Below, one piece after another: positions 34,961-44,945 of a DNA stretch of 52,316 bases; positions within the stretch are counted from its first letter, which is position 1; each line of letters opens with the position of its first letter. The notes beneath the pieces are model-generated. The model searched no databases, was not told where the DNA came from, and worked only from the letters and a program-made list of their open reading frames with translations. A program made the position numbers and the translations under genes. The DNA comes from Bacteroidaceae bacterium (GTDB taxonomy: Bacteria > Bacteroidota > Bacteroidia > Bacteroidales > Bacteroidaceae): positions 1-52,316 of the forward strand of contig JAFTYI010000051.1 of assembly GCA_017464815.1 (NCBI GenBank). The letters run 5' to 3'.

Positions 34961-35266
34961 TTACTCTTCAAAGATATACACATCCTCGTCAGGTCGCTTC
35001 ATCAAGTACCTTTCACGAGCTATTTTCTCAATCGTCTCCGGGTTACTGTCCAATTCTTCCAACCGACGTGTATCTTCTTGATACTGCTCTTTATACTGCT
35101 CAATCTCGCTCTTCAAGGTAGCAATCTCATATTTATGTGCCGCCCGACGCAGCAAGCTATTCTCATCCAATACGCCAATGATAGCAACAAAAGCAATTGT
35201 CACCACCCAATATTTGTGGCGACAAATGAGATTCCATATCGTTACAAGCCTTCCCATAAGCAACAT
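34961..35266 (-). CDS. Septum formation initiator (FtsB/DivIC-like)
   Basis: The 101-residue single-pass protein has a short cytoplasmic part (MLLMGRLVTIWNLICRHKY), a membrane helix (WVVTIAFVAIIGVL), then a periplasmic coiled coil (SEIEQYKEQYQEDTRRLEEL) and the family's closing motif EKIARERYLMKRPDEDVYIF. FtsB/DivIC forms part of the division complex with FtsL and FtsQ. I chose ATG 35266 because the promoter -7 box lies at 35284-35291; ATG 35257 is also possible. It is divergent from dnaX. Confidence 0.9.
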   Translation of the reverse strand: MLLMGRLVTIWNLICRHKYWVVTIAFVAIIGVLDENSLLRRAAHKYEIATLKSEIEQYKEQYQEDTRRLEELDSNPETIEKIARERYLMKRPDEDVYIFEE

Positions 35267-35283
35267 TTTATTTTTTGACGCTG

Positions 35284-35314
35284 CGAAGATAGCAAAAAGA
35301 ATAAAATAAATCAA
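35284..35314 (-). promoter_or_regulatory. Promoter for the FtsB/DivIC-like gene
   Basis: On the minus strand TTG (35314-35312), a 20-base spacer and TATCTTCG (35291-35284) give a near-consensus promoter. It rules out the longer open frame that starts at 35314. Confidence 0.65.
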
Positions 35315-35332
35315 GAACGAAAGGACAAAATG

Positions 35333-35364
35333 TTTGCTAATCTACAACATTCGTTGTACCTTTG
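35333..35364 (+). promoter_or_regulatory. Consensus promoter for dnaX
   Basis: TTTG (35333-35336), a 20-base spacer and TACCTTTG (35357-35364) match the pattern. The ATG chosen for dnaX at 35398 lies 33 bases downstream. Confidence 0.75.
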
Positions 35365-35397
35365 CGTCAAAGATTCAAAAAACAGAGAAAAAACATC

Positions 35398-37230
35398 ATG
35401 GAAGACTATATCGTTTCAGCACGGAAATACCGTCCGATGAACTTCGATTCGGTTGTAGGGCAACGAGCTCTGACAATAACCCTAAAGAATGCCATCGCCA
35501 CCGGCAAACTGGCACACGCCTATCTATTCTGCGGACCACGCGGTGTGGGAAAAACCACATGCGCCCGCATTTTCGCCCGCACCATCAACTGCCAACAACT
35601 GACTCCCGAAGGAGAGGCCTGCGGGCAGTGTGAATCATGTTTGGCTTTCAGCGAGCAACGTTCGTACAATATCCATGAATTGGATGCAGCCTCAAACAAC
35701 TCGGTAGAGGACATTCGCTCCCTTATCGAGCAGGTACGCGTCCCACCTCAAATCGGGCGATACAAGGTGTTTATCATCGACGAGGTACACATGCTCAGCC
35801 CCGCTGCCTTCAATGCGTTCCTCAAAACATTGGAAGAACCTCCTCACCACGTCATTTTCATTCTTGCCACCACGGAGAAGCACAAGATTCTGCCCACCAT
35901 CCTCAGCCGATGCCAAATCTACGACTTCAACCGTATGAACGTGAACGACACTGTTGATCACTTGAAATACGTAGCCCAAAAAGAGGGAATCGAAGCCGAA
36001 GCCGAAGCCTTGAACGTGATTGCACAAAAAGCAGACGGTGGCATGCGCGATGCCCTCTCCATCTTCGATCAGGTAGTCAGTTTCACGGGTGGACATGTAA
36101 CCTACCAACGTGTGATTGAGACTCTGAATGTGCTCGACTACGAATATTATTTCCGCATCACCGACATGCTGTTGGATAATAAAGTATCTGACTCCATGCT
36201 GTTGCTGAACGAAATCTTGAACAAAGGATTCGACGGCCACCACTTCATCACCGGCCTTGCTTCACACATGCGTGACTTGCTGGTCAGCCGCGATGCCTCC
36301 ACCCTGCCTCTGTTGGAAGTGAGCGACAGTGTACGCGCCCGATACAGCGATCAGGCACAGCGGTGCGACACCAAGTTTCTCTATCGGGCCATTAAGGTGT
36401 GCAACGATTGCGACCTCAACTATCGCGCCAGCAAGAACAAGCGCCTGCTTGTGGAGTTGACTCTCATCCGAGTGGCCCAACTCACCACCGATGATGCCGA
36501 CGCATGGTGTGGGCGTAGCCCTAAGAAGACATTAAAACCACTGTTCAAGCAGCAAGTTGCTCCTGCCCCATCAACCTCAGGAGCGACCACGGTGTCCGCG
36601 CCTCAGGCAACGACATCAGCTGCACCCACCTCTGTCCAACAAGCACCGGCTGCGAGCCAGTACACTGGTCCTCAAGCCCCACCGTCCCCTCAAGCCTCAG
36701 GCGTGGCAGCCTTGTTTGCCAAGCAACAGTCACAGGGGGAAAAAGCCGTGCCCACTCTGAAGCAAGGCCAACTCAGCGTCTCCATCCGTCAACCACAGAA
36801 AAGCGACGCCCCTGTCCCTCAGCAATCAGTCAAGCAAGAGCCCACCGTGCATACGGTTGAAGAGGACTTTATCTTCAACGAAAACGACATCCGCTACTAT
36901 TGGCTCGAATTTGCCAACCAACTTCCCATCGAGGAGAATGCGACGGCTGGACGCATGAAAAACCTGCGCCCCAAGCTGCTGACTGACACAACCTTTGAAG
37001 TGGCCGTAGAAAATGAATTGGTAAGCAGAAAAATGCAGAGCATGGCACCACACATCGTGAAACACATGCGCACCCAACTACGTAACAGCAAGATAGAAAT
37101 GACCGTGCGCGTCATCCAAAGCAACGAAGCCAAACGCGCCTATGGCAACGTCGAGCAATTCAAGATGATGAGCAACAAGAATCCCGTGTTGCTGAAGTTC
37201 AAGGAAGCATTCGGATTGGAATTGAACTGA
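35398..37230 (+). CDS. dnaX: DNA polymerase III subunit gamma/tau
   Basis: Clamp-loader ATPase of the replisome. The 610-residue protein starts MEDYIVSARKYRPMNFDSVV. It has Walker A GPRGVGKT (46-53), the zinc module C65, C75, C78, C81, Walker B IIDEVHMLS and sensor region LEEPP. Domain III follows. A Pro/Ala/Gln/Thr-rich linker covers about 395-490, and a C-terminal domain (FNENDIRYYWLEFANQL to the end) may bind the polymerase. I chose ATG 35398 because an upstream codon at 35362 lies within the promoter. No slippery A-run that would make a short gamma form was found. Confidence 0.95.
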   Translation: MEDYIVSARKYRPMNFDSVVGQRALTITLKNAIATGKLAHAYLFCGPRGVGKTTCARIFARTINCQQLTPEGEACGQCESCLAFSEQRSYNIHELDAASNNSVEDIRSLIEQVRVPPQIGRYKVFIIDEVHMLSPAAFNAFLKTLEEPPHHVIFILATTEKHKILPTILSRCQIYDFNRMNVNDTVDHLKYVAQKEGIEAEAEALNVIAQKADGGMRDALSIFDQVVSFTGGHVTYQRVIETLNVLDYEYYFRITDMLLDNKVSDSMLLLNEILNKGFDGHHFITGLASHMRDLLVSRDASTLPLLEVSDSVRARYSDQAQRCDTKFLYRAIKVCNDCDLNYRASKNKRLLVELTLIRVAQLTTDDADAWCGRSPKKTLKPLFKQQVAPAPSTSGATTVSAPQATTSAAPTSVQQAPAASQYTGPQAPPSPQASGVAALFAKQQSQGEKAVPTLKQGQLSVSIRQPQKSDAPVPQQSVKQEPTVHTVEEDFIFNENDIRYYWLEFANQLPIEENATAGRMKNLRPKLLTDTTFEVAVENELVSRKMQSMAPHIVKHMRTQLRNSKIEMTVRVIQSNEAKRAYGNVEQFKMMSNKNPVLLKFKEAFGLELN

Positions 37231-37270
37231 CATACATCAAACGTAAGAATAATAGGAATCCCCCCTAATA

Positions 37271-37329
37271 AAACGAGGGTGTGTCATAGTATAAAGATAG
37301 GCGGATTGAACTATGGCACACCCTCGTTT
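37271..37329. terminator. Terminator hairpin after dnaX
   Basis: 20-bp arms at 37271-37290 and 37310-37329 with one mismatch and a 19-base loop, followed by TTTATTTTT. The stem contains GAGGGTGTGTCA, a motif also found next to family A repeats at 1361, 13109 and 44804. Confidence 0.85.
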
Positions 37330-37463
37330 TTATTTTTGCAATCGCCATTTACAGGGATGCGTGCCCCCCATTCCCAAAAGGAAAGAAGAGAAGAAAAGGG
37401 AAAACATTTTAAGGTTCATTGTTGTTTGAGAGAGTTGTAATACAATTTATCTCTGATTAACAA

Positions 37464-38756
37464 ATGAAAATGACAATGAAAGCATGTAAGAAATCTCTTT
37501 TCACCATCCTGTGTGGAAGTTTGGGAAGCACTCTTCCCTTGACAGCCCAGCAAAACGTGACCATCGATGATGAAGCCCCCAACAGCCTCGTTATCGTCAG
37601 TATGGACAATGCCGGAAACGAACTCATTGAAGTCATGCAAACCTCGCAACTTCCCCACGTGCATGACCCGCAAACACCCCGCTTCATCCTCACCGACCGC
37701 GAAGGTAACTTCGCTTTAGGCATCGGCGGATACGTCCGCACCGTAGCCTCTTATGATTTCGACGGGATTGTGGACAACATCGACTTCATCCCAGCCCTCA
37801 TCCCTAACCAAAGGAATGTCAGCGAACAAATACAGATGGATGCCACCACCGCCAATCTATTCCTGAAGTTAGTAGGCTATTCCCCTCTGTTAGGCAACTT
37901 CATTGTACACACCGAAGGTAATTTCCGAGGAACAGGCAACACATTCAAGCTACGCAACGCCTACCTCTCTTTCAGTGGCCTCACCATCGGCTACACCTAC
38001 GGCGGTTTTATGGACGCGTCGGCCATGCCATCCACCATCGATTTTCAAGGTCCCAACGGTGCCACCTTCTACCGGACCACCCAACTGGCCTACCTTTACA
38101 GTGGTTTGCGCAACTTCAAGTTCAACCTCTCCGTTGAAATGCCCGAGGTAAATGCCACAACCGGCAACAACCTCATCATCACCCGCCAGTATAAGCCAAA
38201 CTTCACCCTCTACACCCAATACAATTGGGCAGGAAACAGCCACCTGCGCCTTGCCGGCATCATACGCAGCATGACCTATGCCCATGCAACGACATCAGAA
38301 ACCGATGACATCCTGGGATACGGAGTGCAAGCCTCCACCACCTGCGCCTTAGGCCCCATCAATCTATTCGGCCAGTTCACCTATGGAAAGGGAATCGGTG
38401 AATACTTCAACGATTTGGGCGAACTCAACGTCGATTTGGTGGAAGAGGCCAATAACGAGAACAAACTGCAGGCCCTCCCCATGATGGGATGGTATGCCGG
38501 TGTGCAATACAACATCTCTCCCACCCTATTCGTATCAGGCACCTACAGCATGTCGCGCCTCTTCTCCGAAAACGGTTATGAGAACATTGCCACCGACTCC
38601 TACCACTACGGTCAATACGCTGCAGCCAACATCTTCTGGAAAGCATCCTCCAACATGCAACTCGGTTTTGAATACCTGCACGGATGGCGCACCAATTTCA
38701 ACCACTCCACCAAACAGGCCAACCGCCTCAACCTGATGGCCAAGTTCTCGTTCTGA
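37464..38756 (+). CDS. Outer-membrane porin of the DcaP-like family
   Basis: The 430-residue protein has a signal peptide (MKACKKSLFTILCGSLGSTL, then PLTAQ). Next come a short polar region and a beta-barrel starting FALGIGGYVRTVASYDFDGI. Amphipathic strands repeat to the C-terminal NRLNLMAKFSF, with the terminal Phe usual for outer-membrane barrels. The stretch AYLSFSGLTIGYTYGGFMDA is like the DcaP/porin pattern 'a.l....l..G......d'. It probably forms a channel; the substrate is unknown. The start could be 37464 or the in-frame ATG at 37476. It is flanked by terminators on both sides, so a single-gene unit. Confidence 0.8.
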   Translation: MKMTMKACKKSLFTILCGSLGSTLPLTAQQNVTIDDEAPNSLVIVSMDNAGNELIEVMQTSQLPHVHDPQTPRFILTDREGNFALGIGGYVRTVASYDFDGIVDNIDFIPALIPNQRNVSEQIQMDATTANLFLKLVGYSPLLGNFIVHTEGNFRGTGNTFKLRNAYLSFSGLTIGYTYGGFMDASAMPSTIDFQGPNGATFYRTTQLAYLYSGLRNFKFNLSVEMPEVNATTGNNLIITRQYKPNFTLYTQYNWAGNSHLRLAGIIRSMTYAHATTSETDDILGYGVQASTTCALGPINLFGQFTYGKGIGEYFNDLGELNVDLVEEANNENKLQALPMMGWYAGVQYNISPTLFVSGTYSMSRLFSENGYENIATDSYHYGQYAAANIFWKASSNMQLGFEYLHGWRTNFNHSTKQANRLNLMAKFSF

Positions 38757-38806
38757 GCCAAACTGGGGAAACTGGAATCAAGGTTCAAACATTGCGATTT
38801 TGAAGA

Positions 38807-38856
38807 GTTAACTCCGTTCGCAAACCGAACAAACACGGTTCGCGAACGGAGTTAAC
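38807..38856. terminator. Perfect hairpin after the porin gene
   Basis: Near-perfect 21-bp arms (38807-38827 and 38836-38856) starting GTTAACTCCGTTCG, with an 8-base loop. It begins 50 bases past the porin stop. There is no long U-run, but position and stem strength fit a terminator. Confidence 0.75.
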
Positions 38857-38927
38857 AGGTTAAAGATGCGGGGATATATGGACAAAAAAAGGGGGGGGGG
38901 AATATGCGTCTCAAAAAAGGGATGTTG

Positions 38928-38987
38928 CGGAACAAATCGGAACATTTCGGAACTGTACGGAACTGTGCGGAACTGTGCGGAAGCCCG
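38928..38987. repeat. Six 10-bp direct repeats at the promoter of the second HU-family gene
   Basis: CGGAA starts at 38928, 38938, 38948, 38958, 38968 and 38978, exactly 10 bp apart; three units read CGGAACTGTR. The last unit covers the expected -33 position of the promoter whose -7 box is at 39004. A homopolymer A7-G10 tract (38884-38900) lies 28 bases upstream of the array. One site per helical turn suggests cooperative protein binding. Confidence 0.92.
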
Positions 38988-39003
38988 ACCAATCCTAAGG
39001 TTG

Positions 39004-39011
39004 TATCTTTG
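39004..39011 (+). promoter_or_regulatory. -7 box for the second HU-family gene
   Basis: TATCTTTG followed by C matches the consensus, 60 bases before ATG 39071. Instead of a TTTG -33 box, the end of the 10-bp array occupies that position, which suggests activator-dependent use. Confidence 0.65.
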
Positions 39012-39070
39012 CACCCGTAAGCCGACTGGGAGAATCCCGACAGGCATCACTTAAAACTTTTTTACACGTT

Positions 39071-39541
39071 ATGGGTATTGCAGTAAAAGTGTCAAAACGT
39101 ACGCTGAACTTCAGTGACACGAAAACCGAAATGTACGTAGCAAGTGCCGACCGCGGCGATGTCATCACCACCAAAAAGCTCTCGGAGTATGTGGCTCAGA
39201 ACACCGGTTCGCGCCCCGCTCAGGTGCGCATGATTCTCTCCTCCGTCATCGATTCGATGGTCGGATGGATGGAGGAGGGGCACGGCGTGAACCTCGAAGG
39301 ATTCGGCACCTTCCTCCCCGCCGTAAAGAGCCGCAGCAGCGTGAACAAGGAAGAGGTGGGTGTCCGTCGCATCCGCATCAGCTTCAGTCCCTGCAAGGAA
39401 CTGAGTGCCAAGGCCCGCGGCATCAAGTACAGCATCGCGGATGAAGACGCACCTTCAGCCTCCGGCGGAACCACCGGAAGCGATGACACCACGGGCGACA
39501 GCGGAGACAGTGGCAGCGGAACCGGCGGAAATCCGCTTTGA
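39071..39541 (+). CDS. HU/IHF-family DNA-binding protein with glycine-rich tail (HU-HIG type)
   Basis: The 156-residue protein begins MGIAVKVSKRTLNFSDTKTE, a strand pair. The HU-like helices follow (ITTKKLSEYVAQNTGSRPAQ, then VRMILSSVIDSMVGWMEEG) and the conserved turn GVNLEGFGTFLPAV. Basic segments include RRIRISFSPCKELSAKARG. The last 30 residues are Ser/Gly/Asp/Thr-rich and end GSGTGGNPL, identical to the end of the protein at 13771. The bodies of the two proteins differ strongly. It should bind and bend DNA; the clade is abundant and little studied in Bacteroidetes. A 10-bp array covers its promoter and a 22-bp array lies 200 bp downstream. Confidence 0.85.
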   Translation: MGIAVKVSKRTLNFSDTKTEMYVASADRGDVITTKKLSEYVAQNTGSRPAQVRMILSSVIDSMVGWMEEGHGVNLEGFGTFLPAVKSRSSVNKEEVGVRRIRISFSPCKELSAKARGIKYSIADEDAPSASGGTTGSDDTTGDSGDSGSGTGGNPL

Positions 39542-39604
39542 TTCACTCGCCGCACCATCCTCGTCTGATTGAACTAAAAGGTTTGTCATCATTCAAACCA
39601 CCTG

Positions 39605-39698
39605 TTTTTTAGGCGCGGATTACGCGGATTACACGGATTAATCTCATACAACTATGTAGAGAGCCGTGGTAATCCGTGTAATCCGTGCCTATTTTTTG
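39605..39698. repeat. Repeat family A, copy 5
   Basis: The left arm TTTTTTAGGCGCGGATTACG continues with a third unit (CACGGATTAA). The right arm has three matching units ending CCGTGCCTATTTTTT. The loop is CTCATACAACTATGTAGAGA. It could act as terminator of the HU gene ending at 39541. Confidence 0.85.
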
Positions 39699-39740
39699 TC
39701 CCTTCATACACACTTCTTCCCCATTTCTCCCATTTTACCG

Positions 39741-39860
39741 CTCCTAAACGTCCGCTGAAGAACTCCTAAACATCCGCCGATGTTCTCCTACGCTCCTTTT
39801 GGTGCGCAGTTGCGCACAAGCGGACGCGCTCCTAAACTTCGGCGGATGTTTAGGAGCGGT
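39741..39860. repeat. Array phased at 22 bp, with an inverted unit at its end
   Basis: CTCCTA occurs at 39741, 39763, 39785 and 39829; these are 22, 22 and 44 bases apart, so the 39807 slot holds a diverged unit. Three units continue as AAACNTCnGC. The last unit runs into CGGCGGATGTTTAGGAG, the exact reverse complement of the second unit, giving an 18-bp hairpin across the array. No coding frame is supported. Confidence 0.85.
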
Positions 39861-40155
39861 CGGTCGGCTAGTTTTATGAGCAGGAGTGCTTTTCATCCAA
39901 ATTTACCTCATGACGCCGCTTCCTTTTGTTTTATTTTTCCTTTCTGCGTCAATCATACGGCAATTTATATTTCACCTGTGCGGAGCGAAAAAAAACCACA
40001 TACGAGCTTAATTATCAAATGCATACACGCAGACCATACAGGTGTCTACAGGTAAGAGTAAAGAACACCTTGACATTTTTTAACTCTTAACAATCCTTCC
40101 TTTATGGAAAACTGCATACATTTGCAAAAAAATTAACCCTTTAACCCGATATGTC
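39861..40155. other. Upstream region of the secreted protein gene
   Basis: The 295 bases after the 22-bp array are AT-rich with no recognised gene. TACATTTG at 40117-40124 is a good -7 box, 31 bases before ATG 40156. The -33 region lacks TTTG. No riboswitch or inverted repeat was recognised. Confidence 0.55.
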
Positions 40156-42714
40156 ATGAAACCTAAGACCTTATTCCTCACATGGATGGTATGCCAGCTC
40201 GCAGTCAGCGTGTATGCCGAGAGACAAAAGCCGATGGTGACAAACTACCCTGTTGAAACCATAGAGATTGACGGCAAGAGCGAGTACTATATGTATAACA
40301 CTGGTGCCAAGAAGTTCTGGACGGGAGCCAATCTTTGGGGCACACAGGCATCTGTAGGGCCTATCGGATGGAAAGTGAGATTCTCGCAACATGTATCAGT
40401 CAAAGACAAAGCATGGGATGGAAAGACTGTTCTGCTCGAGGACTTTGCAATGAACAGGACTTGGCTGAAAGCATGGTTTGTGGCTGATGCCAACATCATA
40501 TACACTGACTACTACGGTCAGGCTGACTACTTCTGGTGCATCCAAAAGGTTGGTGATGCGTACCGTCTTTCTGCCAGTGCATTGAATCCCAATCCAACGG
40601 TGGCAGGCTACGCCAACAAGTACGTGGGCATTGATGCGACCAAGGAGGATTCTGTCCTCTACAGCGACTTGACCGAGAGTGAAACCAACCACATCGATTG
40701 GATATTTTTCAACGCTACGGCTTACGACGATGCACTCGACCTGTATGAAGATGTACAGTTCCTGCTGAAGCGCATCACTGAAGCTGAAGAAAAGGGGCTC
40801 GACGTGACAGCCCAAAAACAGGTATATGACAACGATAAGGCTACTGCCGAAGAGGTGGCTGCCGCTATCACTGCTGTAAACAAGGCTATCTCTGAATACG
40901 AAGAGAACAGCGTTGACCCCTACAACCCCATTGACAAGACTGGCGTAATCATTAACCCCAGCTACGATGCTAACACCAACGACGGTTGGAGCGGTACAAC
41001 TCCTGGTTTCCAGAGTTTTACTGATGCTGAGCACTACAACAAGACTTTCGATTCTTATCAGGTAATTGAAAACGTTCCTAACGGTGTGTACAAGATGTCA
41101 GTTCAGGGCTTCTATCGTCCCGCAACTTCAGGTGCTACTGGCGCTGTGTTCTATGCAGTAGGTGGCGACAGCTTGACAGTGAATGTGCCCGACCTCAGCT
41201 CTGCTGTAGGCATCGCATCTCTCCCCGGCAATATGCAGCAGGCTGAAGAGGCTTTCGTGGCAGGTTATTATGTGACTGAACTCTACTTTGTAGTAACCAA
41301 CAACACAGCTAAGATTGGTGTGACTCTGCCCGCTTTGACTGGTAGCTCTGACTGGGTTATCTGGGACAACTGGCAGTTGAAGTACTACGGTAATAAGGGA
41401 GAAGCCTCCTTCAATGGTGTCGTGAAAGAGATGATTGATGCCTATCTGACGCGGTTTGATACCATAACGGAAAAGATGTCGACTGGCATCGTAGATGCTT
41501 ACAAGACAACCATAAGCAACTTAGCAACGGACTTGGCTGGTATCAATGAAGCCAAACAAACGATTGAAAATGCCATTTATGCGGTGGAGGCAAACATCAG
41601 TGCTTGGAAAGATTATCAAAAGGATGTTGAAGAAGTTAAAATTGTCATGAGTGAAGACTATGAACAATTACATTGGAATGATGCCAGCAGAAAACTATAT
41701 GACTACATCCAAACAGAGGCTCCTACATACATTGAGGATTTAGGATTGACAACGGAAAAGCTACTTGCCCAAATTGCTTATTTAAGTGACATGAAAAACA
41801 AAGCATTCATAATAGGGCATCCGACCAAAACTGTCTGGAGTTATGTATCATTCGAACAATATTCAAATGAGTTTAACGAAATTAAGGAAAGAAACAGTTA
41901 TACGCGCTATCTGTTGGATAGCAAGGAATGGACCAACATCGGACAAGCAAGTTACCATAAATTAGTTGAATACACAACCTGCGAATACGAAGAAGGACAG
42001 GAGACAAATGCATACCGCATACGTTGGGAAGGGAATCGCGTCTATATTCACAAAGAAGATGCACCCGACTATGCCGATAGTGGCATCATATTGAAAGAAG
42101 AGGGCGACGATTACCTCCTGTATGATTTCAATTTGAATGTCGGAGATGAATTCTGTAAATGGATACATGAAGGAGACACCACGAGTATAACCGTCAGTGA
42201 AATATCTTTTGTCACAACCATAGAAGGAGAAACATTCAAAGCTATGCGATTGAGTATGGGAACCAGTTGGTGGATTGAAAGGTTCGGTTCAACAACAAAC
42301 TTCCTCTACTACATCTTCCCCGATGCCCCGACATGTGTTTGCGGTTCTTCACTCAATTATGCCTATGAGGCTACCGTACATAGCACAATCTCGACCTACA
42401 AGAATCCCTTCGGAGACATAACAGCAGTCAGCACTGCATTCAAAGCCGACGATTGTGCTTTGGGAGCCGATGCCATTGAACAGATTATCAAGGAACAGAA
42501 GAGCGCTCAAGTGCAAGCTATCGGTCAAATCCTCCTCTGCACCTCCCCCGATGCTGTGAAGCTAGAGGTCTACACCATGGATGCCGTGAAGGTGGGCGAA
42601 GCTGCTTTTGCTAACGGTGAAGCCACGGTGAAGGTCGGCAAAACCCCTGCCACCTACCTCTACATCGTGACCTACCCCAATGGACGGCGCGAAAGTGGGA
42701 AGACGGTGATGTGA
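40156..42714 (+). CDS. Secreted protein of unknown function with type IX-like tail
   Basis: The 852-residue protein has a signal peptide (MKPKTLFLTWMVCQLAVSVY, then AE). The first part has EYYMYNTGAKKFWTGANLWG, like the beta-trefoil/ricin-type modules of Bacteroidales surface proteins. Next is a helical FIVAR-like segment (about 210-250), a beta-sandwich like a carbohydrate-binding module (about 260-410, with YDANTNDGWSGTTPGFQSF), a long helical region (about 420-550) and a final region containing WWIERFGSTTNFLYYIFPD. The last 70 residues (VKLEVYTMDAVKVGEA to the end) resemble a type IX sorting domain. No catalytic motif is recognised. It probably faces outward and binds glycans. Confidence 0.75.
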   Translation: MKPKTLFLTWMVCQLAVSVYAERQKPMVTNYPVETIEIDGKSEYYMYNTGAKKFWTGANLWGTQASVGPIGWKVRFSQHVSVKDKAWDGKTVLLEDFAMNRTWLKAWFVADANIIYTDYYGQADYFWCIQKVGDAYRLSASALNPNPTVAGYANKYVGIDATKEDSVLYSDLTESETNHIDWIFFNATAYDDALDLYEDVQFLLKRITEAEEKGLDVTAQKQVYDNDKATAEEVAAAITAVNKAISEYEENSVDPYNPIDKTGVIINPSYDANTNDGWSGTTPGFQSFTDAEHYNKTFDSYQVIENVPNGVYKMSVQGFYRPATSGATGAVFYAVGGDSLTVNVPDLSSAVGIASLPGNMQQAEEAFVAGYYVTELYFVVTNNTAKIGVTLPALTGSSDWVIWDNWQLKYYGNKGEASFNGVVKEMIDAYLTRFDTITEKMSTGIVDAYKTTISNLATDLAGINEAKQTIENAIYAVEANISAWKDYQKDVEEVKIVMSEDYEQLHWNDASRKLYDYIQTEAPTYIEDLGLTTEKLLAQIAYLSDMKNKAFIIGHPTKTVWSYVSFEQYSNEFNEIKERNSYTRYLLDSKEWTNIGQASYHKLVEYTTCEYEEGQETNAYRIRWEGNRVYIHKEDAPDYADSGIILKEEGDDYLLYDFNLNVGDEFCKWIHEGDTTSITVSEISFVTTIEGETFKAMRLSMGTSWWIERFGSTTNFLYYIFPDAPTCVCGSSLNYAYEATVHSTISTYKNPFGDITAVSTAFKADDCALGADAIEQIIKEQKSAQVQAIGQILLCTSPDAVKLEVYTMDAVKVGEAAFANGEATVKVGKTPATYLYIVTYPNGRRESGKTVM

Positions 42715-42723
42715 ATAAGATAG

Positions 42724-44787
<2,064 letters not shown>

Positions 44788-44817
44788 ACAAAAAAAGGTG
44801 GAGGTGTGTCAAAAATA

Positions 44818-44925
44818 ACTTAGGCACGGATTACACGGATTAACGCGGATTCAAATTCAAGTTTTCACCCAAACCCAATGGTTGTCATTTATCCGTGAAA
44901 TCCGCGAAATCCGTGCCTAAAAAAG
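44818..44925. repeat. Repeat family A, copy 6, between pflB and pflA
   Basis: The left arm TTAGGCACGGATTACACGG continues with a third unit, ATTAACGCGGATT. The right arm ATCCGTGAAATCCGCGAAAT ends CCGTGCCTAAAAAA, again three units. The unit order is not a perfect mirror (CG/TG differences), but the pairing is kept. The loop of about 40 bases is unique. The motif GGAGGTGTGTCA lies just outside at 44801-44812. Confidence 0.88.
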
Positions 44926-44945
44926 TACAATTCGCTGTCAAACAA

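Noticed and set aside
36480-36900. Programmed frameshift in dnaX giving a short gamma form
   Set aside because: No A-AAA-AAG type slippery site with a following hairpin was seen near the linker; the full frame is intact.
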